Shown: in pieces, positions 56,295 to 64,000 of the stretch
Position numbering within the stretch: the first letter of the stretch is position 1
How the letters are laid out: each line of letters opens with the position of its first letter
Assembly (NCBI GenBank): GCA_022059125.1
Contig: JAEUWY010000006.1
Coordinates: 2,852,001 to 2,916,000 of the forward strand
Length of the DNA: 64,000 nt
Source of the DNA: Corynespora cassiicola
Taxonomy: Eukaryota; Ascomycota; Dothideomycetes; Pleosporales; Corynesporascaceae
Direction: 5' to 3'
The notes under the pieces: model-generated
The model's input: the letters and a program-made list of their open reading frames with translations, nothing else
Told to the model about the DNA's origin: nothing
Databases searched by the model: none
Position numbers and translations under genes: made by a program

Positions 56295-57047
56295 TCATGC
56301 AGCCAGGTTTGGGAACTGGGGAATACCATTCAGATCTCCTACAACCTGTTCAAATCCATCATATTGGCCTTGCCAGCACTTTCTAATAACGTTTCCGATG
56401 GCTTGCTGTGAATCTGTGTCAGGGAAATCGCCTTTCGAATATCGGCTAAGAATCTCATCCTCAGCCAACTCTGCGTAAGGAGCCTTTCCAGTCATAATCT
56501 CATATAGAACAGAGCCAAAAGCAAAGAGATCGCCTTGAACAGATAAGGCAGGTCCAGGATACTCGTGACTTGCTGTCACCGCGATGAGGAGTGGGGAACC
56601 GTCTAGAGAAGATCCGGCGAAGTCAGATAACCTAGTGTTCAACTTTGCATCCAGGAGCACATTTTGGCAGGTTAAATCCCCATGGACAACCCCTGCAAGG
56701 TGAACAAAACTGAGTGCCTGCGCAATTTGAACAGCCCATTGAAGTCTTTGTTTATTATCGACTTTGTTTCGGTTGTTGAACGATCGTAGATTGCCGTTAG
56801 GGGCGTATTCTAATCGAATACCATTTTCAACGGTCCCATAGTAACGAAGAATTCCTTCGTAACTTCCCCGTTGAGTAAATCGTTCGTATATCTTCTGTTC
56901 TCTCAAAATGAGATCAGAACAATCCTCGTCAAGAGGAGTTTTGATGACAGTCTTGGATAGCTTATCGACGACGACAAGGCCAGTAGTTCCCCAAGCAACA
57001 ACATCTTTCAGCCCGAACCCTTTCGGGTACTTGATCTCATCCGACAT
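56295..57047 (-). CDS. Small protein kinase-like protein, 250 aa
   Basis: ATG at 57047 (MSDEIKYPKGFGLKDV). Kinase pattern: VAWGTTGLVVV in place of the glycine loop, TVIKTPL lysine, REQKIYERF (helix C Glu), catalytic loop HGDLTCQNVLL (HRD replaced by HGD; Asp and Asn kept), SDFAGSSL (DFG replaced by DFA), GDLFAFGSVLYEIMTGKAPY and RKCWQGQYDG. Full length for this short fungal kinase family, single exon, no stops. The catalytic Asp and metal-binding Asp remain, so activity is possible although motifs are atypical. Confidence 0.75.
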   Translation of the reverse strand: MSDEIKYPKGFGLKDVVAWGTTGLVVVDKLSKTVIKTPLDEDCSDLILREQKIYERFTQRGSYEGILRYYGTVENGIRLEYAPNGNLRSFNNRNKVDNKQRLQWAVQIAQALSFVHLAGVVHGDLTCQNVLLDAKLNTRLSDFAGSSLDGSPLLIAVTASHEYPGPALSVQGDLFAFGSVLYEIMTGKAPYAELAEDEILSRYSKGDFPDTDSQQAIGNVIRKCWQGQYDGFEQVVGDLNGIPQFPNLAA

Positions 57048-57489
57048 GTGGACAGCTCGCGGGTTTAGGAACGTCTAGGTGTCTGCAAATTCGTTAGAAT
57101 AGGGGCAACGAGAATAACCGGTGCATGTACTTTCTCAGCTTGAATTAAACGTACCGTAGGGAGATATAGTAATTGATAAACGGGGAGAAGCGGACAATTT
57201 ACTATATAAACGCATTGATTAAAGCTGGAGAGGATTCGTGGTCGAAAGAGGAGCTTCCTGTTAGATATACTCATGCCAAGACGAGCGCCAATCACGGCAC
57301 TTCCTGATGCACCGGCGTTCGGCAGCTCTATTGAGCCGACGAGCAGTGCCGACGTTCTTCCGAACCCGGCCTCTCTCAACGTGTCACAGCTTCGCTTTCT
57401 ATACTCATTATTCTCGCTGTTCGTGCACATCACACTCCATTTTCTATGCGTTCCTAGCTTGCTTGTACAAAGATTCTCAAATGAGATCT
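57048..57489. other. Intergenic
   Basis: Overlapping short open frames on both strands, none recognised. Confidence 0.3.
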
Positions 57490-57812
57490 GAGATGCTGTT
57501 TACGACGCCGTCGTCGAATCTACCCTTCCGCCCCGCCCCATATCCTGTAAACGCCATGGCTACGCAGCACGAGCAGCTTCGTAGACTCAAATGAAGACCG
57601 CAAATACGTAGACAGCGTGCTAGAAGAGGAGTTGGATGTATGTTGGGGTCCCGGGCTTCTTAGAAAACTCCTTTGGTGAAATCGTAGGCCTCGAGCCGGC
57701 CGCGCAGGCCGTGTTTGATAGCTTTCTAATAGCAGACCCTCCGTCGACGGACAAGAAGCCCTATGCGCAAGACCGCACTACCACCAGCGCCCTTGTCCAA
57801 CAACAGCCCTAA
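57490..57812 (+). pseudogene. Relic of a conserved fungal protein family
   Basis: Plus-strand pieces SFVDSNEDRKYVDSVLEEEL and YVGVPGFLENSFGEIVGLEP / AAQAVFDS lie in adjacent frames, separated by a small shift near 57637. Similar segments recur in fungal proteins I cannot name with confidence. The reading frame ends soon after in stops. Treated as a decayed fragment. Confidence 0.4.
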
Positions 57813-58570
57813 TTACTTCGACAGTGATTATAACGCCGTCCCCTTTGCCGCCCCCAATCCGTCTCTCCAACAGCATGCGCCTGCTGAACGGTTCCTTCAA
57901 CGTCCCGCCCGTGCCTATGCTACATCACGTAATTGATAACATCATCTAACCTCAGGATTAGCGTCATCTGCATACTAGCGAACGGACACTAAAGACGTTT
58001 TGCTAGGAACCAGCCCTGTGTTCTTATCAGCAGGATAGGCCCTGGGCTTCACCTTCACTTTTTCCCGTGGCATCTTTTATTTCACATTCCAGCCCCCTGT
58101 TTCATACGTTTCGCTACTGAATGACCGACAAGTCTACCATGGACTTCTCTGCGTTTGCGGAGATAGCGCGGAGATAACTCGCGACACGGTTCCCTGAATT
58201 AGGGGCGGCAATCACGCTGGGATTTATATCATTCGACGATGATATGCTGTGGCATAGGAGATGCAATTGTTGCGGACAGGGAACGCAAAAGGTGTGAGTA
58301 ATGCGGGGAATGGGAGGCAACCCGATTGGCCTATGTGTCGCACAGAGAGGGGCATGTCTTGTAAAATTTAATATTATGGGCTTATCTAGAACATCGAGAG
58401 CACCTTACCGCTGGATCAGTGCACCTACAATCATGGCGATCTAACCCGAATACGCCAGTGAACTGCTCCGAAAGATTGCCTTTTTACTTTGTTTTATTGG
58501 GATCGCACACAAACAGAAGCGTGTTGCACCTCATCAAAGCAAACAGTCCCAGAGCGCCATCAGCCTTTCT
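57813..58570. other. Intergenic
   Basis: No gene recognised. Confidence 0.35.
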
Positions 58571-58691
58571 GTCAACATATCACGGTGGCTGAAGCATAGA
58601 TGTAACAGGTGTTGGATACGCGTATATATATATATATAAGGCGTCCCATCTACCTACATAGCAATCAACTCAATCACTTGCTTCAACACTT
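58571..58691 (+). promoter_or_regulatory. GMC-gene promoter (core promoter and leader)
   Basis: ATCACGGTGGCTGAAGCATA, a (TA)7 TATA tract at about 58623-58637, GCGTCCCATCTACC and a CT/CA-rich leader ending before the ATG at 58771. A near-identical copy is at 33231-33348. Confidence 0.65.
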
Positions 58692-58770
58692 TCTCTTACC
58701 CATTCAACACCCCATCGGGTTTTTTCCAATAGCTTCATATTAACTCAAACTATGTTTATCTCTAATAACA

Positions 58771-58838
58771 ATGTCATCAGCCTCGCTGACCATGGTTATT
58801 TCATGCGACTATATCATCGTCGGCGGTGGTACCGTTCC
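58771..58838 (+). pseudogene. GMC oxidoreductase N-terminal stub cut by a LINE
   Basis: MSSASLTMVISCDYIIVGGG is the FAD-binding start (DYIIVGGGT) of glucose-methanol-choline oxidoreductases. After about 22 codons it passes into the 3' end of the LINE (reverse strand). No downstream part of the enzyme is in the window. Confidence 0.6.
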
Positions 58839-59222
58839 AAATATACACACACACAATTTATTTACGCCCGGCGGCCGAGCCGAAAGGGCTACTAACGCTG
58901 GTCTGATACTACACTGCTTATGCTACATCGTGGCCTCACTAACCCCTGTGTCTTCTTTGACTCGCTTCTTCATGCCGCTTGTTACCCAAGTCAAAGCCCT
59001 TGCTTGATATCTAGGTCGCTTGTTCTCTATCTGCCGTCTCTCATCAGGCACTCGTGGGTTAGTATTGCTGGTGGCAGACTGGCTCAGAGTCGGCTTCTCC
59101 AAGAGATTCTCCAAGTGTTCAGCGTCCTATCTTCGGCGGCTGAAGCGCTGTCTGCTCTATGCTGAACAAGGTTGTTGATGAGTTTTTATGTTAGTGGATG
59201 AAATTCATCCAGTCGTTAGATG

Positions 59223-62200
59223 TCAATTTGCGTCAAGTCTTCCTGTCGCTATTGCGAATCGAATCGTCGCTCGCACTGCGTTCATGTCTGGTGCCCATTT
59301 CGCGTCGTCTGTCGCTGCTTTGCCGCCCAGGTAGAGCGATACGTTTCCTCTGCCTGTCTGCGTGCACTGCAGCATCTCTGTTCGCTGTGCTGTCCACCGT
59401 CTGCATCGGAACAGAAAGTGCTCCACTGTCTCTGCTGCCTGTCCGCATTCACACTGGTCTGTGTCGCAAGCTTTGATTCGGTGTAGATACGTGTTCAGCT
59501 GTGCCATGCCTGTTCTGAGCTGCGCGAGCACGCTGCTCTCTTTCCGCGATAGCTGGTCGTAAAGTTGTCGTGTGTGTTTTCCTGGCAGTGCCGTGTCGAC
59601 TCGCTTAGAATAGTTTCCTACTTTTTCTGGCACCTTCTTAGCGTTGCCTTGCTTACGTGCAATGTTGTGCGTAGTCGATCGCACCCTAGGAAGCTGTGTC
59701 TGTGGCGTGGCGTTTGGTCTCGTCGACGTCTTTGCCTCTTGCTTGGCGAGGCGTGCGAGCTCGCACTCTTCGCTTGCGGGCAGCCACAGCACTGTCACCG
59801 TGTTGCCGTCTCTTCTCAGCGTCTGCACGGTCTTGTAGAACTGGCTGATGTGGCTTTGACCTGACTGCTGCCGAGGTCTTCTCTGCGTGAGCACAGCAGC
59901 TTTGTTTCTTGTTGTCAGTGCAATGTTGCGAAACCTTAGCTTTGGCAGCCTGCTCAGCGCCTCGGCCATTGCCGCCAGCTCTGCCGAGTAAGGGTTCTGT
60001 TCCTCTCTCTTGCCTAGTGTAGTAGAGAACGATCGTGTTTCGTGGTTCTGTATCCTGATCGCACCTCCCATTCCGACTACTCCGTTCCGCGACGAACTGC
60101 TTACCGCGATGCGTACCGCCCAGTTCGCCTCGAGCCTCTGTGCCGCATTCTCGGTCACCGCCTGCACTCTCTTCTCCCATGGCGTCAAGACGCATGGTCG
60201 GATCGTCTCCATCTGCTCCATCTCTATGTCCTTGAGCATTTCGGCCACCTGATAGAGCGGCGAGCGGTACTGTCTCCTGAACTTGCGCATGCGCGATGTG
60301 TTGCTTCGCAGCGGGTTGGTCTCAGGCAACGCGTGAATGTCGGTCCACAGCTTGACTGCTCGCTTCCAGAGTCGCTCTTGTGCGCTCGGGATGTGCGCCT
60401 CTGCCTCTGCCACCCATGTCGCTACCGTGACGAACGTCCCTACTATCGCTTGTGCTCCTATCCTCTGCACTCTGTTGATAGGCCTTACGAGTTTGTCCCT
60501 GCAGGCATGCATCCACACGTTTGACGCGTAGTCTACCGTTGGCGCGACGGTCGCCGTGAACAGCTGCCGTGCCACTGCGGGCGAGAGCCCCCTCAGCTTC
60601 CTGAGCTCCAGTGCTGCTTCCAGCCCCTTTGCGGCTGCTCTTGCGATGTGCTTGTGGTACTTGAGCCTGGCGTCCATGAGCACGCCGAGTATCTTGACGT
60701 GGTCCTTAGGCGACACGCTCTGCCCCTTGATGACGAAGGGGTCCGTAGCGCTCTTGTATGCTTTGCGCGTGAAATGGATGACGGCCGTCTTTTCTGCTTC
60801 GAACGTCGCCCCGCTTCTCCGTTCCCAGTCCAGTGCGTGTCTGATGATGGCTTCGATACCCTCTCTGTTGCTTTGCGCTGTCGGGCCCGTGACCCACGCG
60901 GTGAAGTCATCAACAAACGCGATCGCACCGCCATACGTGTCAATGCGTCGTTGCACCAGGTCAGCATTGAAAAAGAGGAATAGTATGGGAGACAGCGGCG
61001 ACCCTTGCGGCAGACCTGCTTGCGGAAGCTCTCGAATCTCAGACGTCTGTCCGTTGACTTGGATCGATGCGGTGCGCTGTGAGCAGAACGCTTCTACCCA
61101 CCGCAACAGCCTCTCTGGTATGCCTCGCGCTTTCATCCTCTGCAGCAGTCTTTCCTTGCATACTCCGTTGTACGCTCCCTTGACATCGAAGCTGATCAGG
61201 CTGACCGTTCGCCGGCCCCGCCACGCGGTATAGATTTGTTCCTGGAGAAGCACCAGCGCTTGCTCCGCTGATCGCTGCTTGCGCGCTCCGAAGTGGTTAG
61301 TGGGCAGCAATCCATGCATCTCGACCATATGCGAGATCCTCTCTGCCACCACCGACTCCAGCACTTTGCCCAGCGTGGCCAGCAGTGAGATCGGTCTCCA
61401 CGCTTTTGCAATGGTGTAGTCTTCTTTGCCTGGCTTCTTGAGCGGAATGATCTTGGCATGTCTCCATTGGCTGGGCAGCGATCCCTCTTCTAGCGACTGT
61501 CGGAACAGCGCAAGAACATGGTCTTTGACCACTGGCCACACCTGCTTCCACACTATGACTGGCAGTCCGTCGTCCCCAGGTGCTTTCCATGACTTCGCGG
61601 CTTGCAGCTGCCGTTCCACCTCTTCGAGCGTGATGGTCGGCATTTCTACAGGCGCTCTCTGCGGCCTGTGTCCTTCGTCGTCGATGTGGCTGGGAAGCGG
61701 AGGGAAGAAGGTGCTGAGCAGCTCCTCGGCTTGCTCCCCGTGGTCGGTCGTAGTCGTTCCGTCCGTTCTGCGAAGTGCTGGGACTGACCCAAACGCCTCG
61801 TTGCCCGCCCTCAGGTACTTGGCCGCGTTCCAGATGTTGTCGTTGTCCGCCAGGAAGTCATCCCAGTGCTTTCTCTTCTGTTGTCGAATGGCATCGTGGT
61901 ACTGCTTCGATGCTCGCTTTGCCGTCTCTTCTAGGTCCGGCCTAGCAGCTCCTGAGCGTCTCGCCGCTCTCGCTCGGTTCCTCCAGTGCGTGTAGACGCG
62001 GCGCAGCTGCGTCAAGTCCTGCGTCCACCATCTCTTCGCGTACGGTGACGGTCTAGCCCTGGGTGTCAGTGCGTGCACCGCCTCCAGTACCGCCGCCATC
62101 AGTCTGTCCGTCCTCTGCTGCGTCGTGCCCGCTGGCAGGGTCGCATCGAGCGTCTTGGAGATCCTGTCCCTGATTGCTTTCCACGGTGCGTTCTTCAGCA

Positions 62201-62960
62201 GAAGCCGCTCCTGCTGCTGCAGCGGCGGCGCTGGCACCGAGCTGTCGAAGATTGTCTCGATCGTCCGGTGGTCAGAGCCGTGTTCGGTTGCATAAACTGC
62301 GCATCTCGTCATTGCATCTGCCAGCTCTTTCGACGCTAGCACCAAGTCGATCGTCGTCTCGTAGTCTCCGCCCTGCCACGTCTTGGTACCACGCGGGAGC
62401 AGACTGCTGAGTGCATGCTCTGTCATCAGGTCGATGATCGGATCTGCTTCCCCCTGTCTGACCATCGTCACATCCTCCCCTCCCCACAGCTGGTCGTGTT
62501 GATTGAAGTCGCCAGCCAGCACCACGTCCACTACTGTGCCGGCTCTTCGTCTCACATCTGTGATCACCTCGTCTAGTTTGCTGCATGCGTCTCGCAGCGC
62601 TTGCGGGTCTCCTCCTGGTATGTATACCGACACCACCAGCACCCGCCGCTCGTGCAGCCGGATGATCGCTGCTGTCAAGTCCGGCGATTCGATCCGCACT
62701 TGCTCCGCCTCTACCTCTCTGCTCACCCACAGCATGCTCCGTATCGGCCACCTGCCTTCTCGCCACGTCGATGGCACCATCTTGGTCCACTTGTGATGGA
62801 GCATGGGCGTTGTCAGCAGCCGGCCTTGCATCCTCCGTGCATGCGGCTCCTGGATAGCTACCACTGTCACATCTTGCATCTCTTCGTCGTTCATTAGGCT
62901 GTCGTGTACTTCGCCTTGCTTTCTGACATTAAGCTGGATCATGCGGAATGCTCTATTCAT
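59223..62960 (-). CDS. LINE ORF2: endonuclease-reverse transcriptase, ~1245 aa
   Basis: Likely start MNRAFRMIQLNVRKQGEVHD at 62960. N-terminal APE-type endonuclease with VVAIQEPHARR, VDVVLAGDFNQHDQLWGG and GSDHRTIE. Reverse transcriptase with WRPISLLATLGKVLESVVAE, LISFDVKGAYNGV, GLPQGSPLSPILFLFFNADL and the active site AFVDDF. A RNase H-like region follows (NGVVGMGGAIRIQNHETRSF, NPYSAELAAMAEALSRLPK); the first expected Asp is Ser (AVSSSSRNG), so its activity is doubtful. C-terminal zinc-finger-like CECGQAAETVEHFLFRC. The frame is fully open, so the copy may be young or active. Confidence 0.92.
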   Translation of the reverse strand: MNRAFRMIQLNVRKQGEVHDSLMNDEEMQDVTVVAIQEPHARRMQGRLLTTPMLHHKWTKMVPSTWREGRWPIRSMLWVSREVEAEQVRIESPDLTAAIIRLHERRVLVVSVYIPGGDPQALRDACSKLDEVITDVRRRAGTVVDVVLAGDFNQHDQLWGGEDVTMVRQGEADPIIDLMTEHALSSLLPRGTKTWQGGDYETTIDLVLASKELADAMTRCAVYATEHGSDHRTIETIFDSSVPAPPLQQQERLLLKNAPWKAIRDRISKTLDATLPAGTTQQRTDRLMAAVLEAVHALTPRARPSPYAKRWWTQDLTQLRRVYTHWRNRARAARRSGAARPDLEETAKRASKQYHDAIRQQKRKHWDDFLADNDNIWNAAKYLRAGNEAFGSVPALRRTDGTTTTDHGEQAEELLSTFFPPLPSHIDDEGHRPQRAPVEMPTITLEEVERQLQAAKSWKAPGDDGLPVIVWKQVWPVVKDHVLALFRQSLEEGSLPSQWRHAKIIPLKKPGKEDYTIAKAWRPISLLATLGKVLESVVAERISHMVEMHGLLPTNHFGARKQRSAEQALVLLQEQIYTAWRGRRTVSLISFDVKGAYNGVCKERLLQRMKARGIPERLLRWVEAFCSQRTASIQVNGQTSEIRELPQAGLPQGSPLSPILFLFFNADLVQRRIDTYGGAIAFVDDFTAWVTGPTAQSNREGIEAIIRHALDWERRSGATFEAEKTAVIHFTRKAYKSATDPFVIKGQSVSPKDHVKILGVLMDARLKYHKHIARAAAKGLEAALELRKLRGLSPAVARQLFTATVAPTVDYASNVWMHACRDKLVRPINRVQRIGAQAIVGTFVTVATWVAEAEAHIPSAQERLWKRAVKLWTDIHALPETNPLRSNTSRMRKFRRQYRSPLYQVAEMLKDIEMEQMETIRPCVLTPWEKRVQAVTENAAQRLEANWAVRIAVSSSSRNGVVGMGGAIRIQNHETRSFSTTLGKREEQNPYSAELAAMAEALSRLPKLRFRNIALTTRNKAAVLTQRRPRQQSGQSHISQFYKTVQTLRRDGNTVTVLWLPASEECELARLAKQEAKTSTRPNATPQTQLPRVRSTTHNIARKQGNAKKVPEKVGNYSKRVDTALPGKHTRQLYDQLSRKESSVLAQLRTGMAQLNTYLHRIKACDTDQCECGQAAETVEHFLFRCRRWTAQRTEMLQCTQTGRGNVSLYLGGKAATDDAKWAPDMNAVRATIRFAIATGRLDAN

Positions 62961-64000
62961 GCTGAGGTGGGTAAAGCATCCGACAGTTTCTGCTGAACGA
63001 CTCGTGCGGTCCTCCGCACAGCACACACTTCATCACTGCTTCGCTGCAGCTCTTGTGGTGGTGGCCGTCTTTGGCGCATCTCCCGCATCTCTGCGTCTTC
63101 TTGCACTGATACGCTTTGTGGCCGAGCTCTTGGCAGTTGTAGCATTGCCCGGGCCGTGGCCGGTGTTCGAACGCGCTCGTCGTGCCAGACTCTCCGCCAG
63201 CGTGGAAGAAGCCTTCTGCGACGAGCCTCCTTGCATCGCTCTTCTTAGTCACGTACACTACCATAGATCCGTACGCCTTCGGGACGTCTCTCTTGCTCAG
63301 CCACGCGATCTTAGCAACTGTCGTTCCGTTCTCTTGGCCAAAAGCTTCCGCTGCTCCTCTTCTAATCTCGTCCTTTTCGTCTAGCACGGCTGTTCTCTTG
63401 ACGTTGTCAATCTTAACCGGAAAGAACTCATCGCGCAACACGCGCGAGCCTGCGCCGATCTTCTCCGCTGCTTTCTTAACAAGCTCATGCTCGTCTTCGT
63501 CTCTGCACGCGATCCTGATCCGGCTTTGGGTCGCGTGGTCGACAGTGACCGCTCGGCATCGCCAGTTTTCGTGGTGCTCCATCGTGCGCATTTCCTTTTC
63601 CACCGCTGCTCTGACCGTACCTGCTGACATTCCGCCATTTTCGCCATCTGCTCTGGACACGTCCACTGTGACGTTAGGCACGTCGATGGGAGCGAGATTA
63701 GTTCTGTGAGCGTGCGGCGGACTCGGTGGCGAACCGGAAGTGGCGCTCGGTCCCGCGGACATGCCCGCACCAGCCACCGTGGCCCAGGAACGCGCGCCAG
63801 CGGCTGCCGCGAGGTCGTCGACGCGCGTCTTGAGCTCAGCGACTTCGTCGATAAGCTTGACATTGTGGTCGATGATAGCTTGCTGATTCTGTTTGATCTC
63901 TTTGGTTTCGCGTTCGAGGTTCCTGATGGTCTCGGTTTGTTGCCGAATGATGTCGGTCAAGGCGACAAGCAGGTCTTTGTTGGTCGTGGCGCTCCTCCTG
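62953..64000 (-). CDS. LINE ORF1: gag-like nucleic-acid-binding protein, N-terminus beyond window
   Basis: Open to the right edge of the window. The N-terminal part shown is a coiled coil (IRNLERETKEIKQNQQAIID, VAELKTRVDDLAAAAG). The C terminus has three CCHC-type knuckles: CYNCQELGHKAYQC, CGRCAKDGHHHKSC and CVLCGGPHESFSRNC. It stops at 62953 in CATGAATAG, so its last codons overlap the ORF2 ATG at 62960 by eight bases. It binds element RNA in the family. Confidence 0.88.
   Translation of the reverse strand, partial: RRSATTNKDLLVALTDIIRQQTETIRNLERETKEIKQNQQAIIDHNVKLIDEVAELKTRVDDLAAAAGARSWATVAGAGMSAGPSATSGSPPSPPHAHRTNLAPIDVPNVTVDVSRADGENGGMSAGTVRAAVEKEMRTMEHHENWRCRAVTVDHATQSRIRIACRDEDEHELVKKAAEKIGAGSRVLRDEFFPVKIDNVKRTAVLDEKDEIRRGAAEAFGQENGTTVAKIAWLSKRDVPKAYGSMVVYVTKKSDARRLVAEGFFHAGGESGTTSAFEHRPRPGQCYNCQELGHKAYQCKKTQRCGRCAKDGHHHKSCSEAVMKCVLCGGPHESFSRNCRMLYPPQHE

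Larger units (their letters stand above)
58838..64000 (-). mobile_element. Tad1-type non-LTR retrotransposon (LINE), 5' end outside window
   Basis: Oriented leftward. ORF1 (gag-like), ORF2 (endonuclease-RT-RNase H-like) and a ~385-bp 3' UTR ending GGGCGTAAATAAATTGTGTG at the GMC stub. Both reading frames are free of stops within the window. The 5' UTR and possible target duplication lie beyond 64000. Confidence 0.9.

Overview
The window is nuclear DNA of a filamentous ascomycete (Pezizomycotina). The evidence is short GT-AG introns of about 44-64 bp with CTAAC/CTGAC-like branch sites, Zn2Cys6 transcription factors, an NB-ARC/TPR receptor relic, a HeLo-domain gene, Tad1-like LINE, MULE and pogo/Fot-type transposons, and C-to-T style nonsense mutations that look like RIP (repeat-induced point mutation). 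Genus cannot be told from the sequence. Transposon density, truncated genes and small secreted cysteine-rich proteins point to an accessory or subtelomere-like compartment.

Layout. 1-3010: a decayed MULE (runs off the left edge) inserted in an NB-ARC/TPR relic. 3717-8771: a truncated Zn2Cys6 gene, a solo pogo terminal repeat, a promoter-like repeat, a 0.68 kb non-autonomous repeat and a small membrane-protein relic. 8772-11881: a 3.1 kb MULE with ~150 bp terminal inverted repeats, 133 bp upstream of an intact six-exon Zn2Cys6 regulator (12014-14383, 708 aa). 14899-21757: two pogo elements and an AT-rich stretch around an intact Zn2Cys6 gene (19711-21350, 486 aa). 23562-25664: two small secreted cysteine-rich protein genes and a third cysteine-rich fragment. 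26473-27732: a Tc1/mariner element killed at its catalytic glutamate codon. 28786-31443: an intact JmjC-type gene (866 aa). 31885-36267: the second 0.68 kb repeat abutting an MFS transporter fragment, an orphan GMC promoter copy, and two pogo elements.

36521-46150 is the most interesting block. It holds a 2.1 kb near-identical inverted duplication carrying a TPR-protein kinase gene (one complete copy, one 5'-truncated), with a HeLo-domain/pseudokinase gene and a pogo element between the arms. A repeat-bearing active kinase next to a HeLo pseudokinase resembles, in domain logic, the animal RIPK3/MLKL cell-death pair and suggests a fungal allorecognition or programmed cell-death locus. That functional reading is inference.

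46551-57812: a kinase fragment and a coiled-coil gene broken by a pogo element, a 572-aa four-exon gene of unknown function with an internal domain duplication, a disordered protein, a 70-aa cysteine-rich protein, a small kinase and a relic. 58571-64000: a GMC oxidoreductase gene cut near its start by an apparently intact Tad1-type LINE (ORF2 complete, ORF1 running off the right edge).

No tRNA, rRNA, CRISPR or operon structure was seen.
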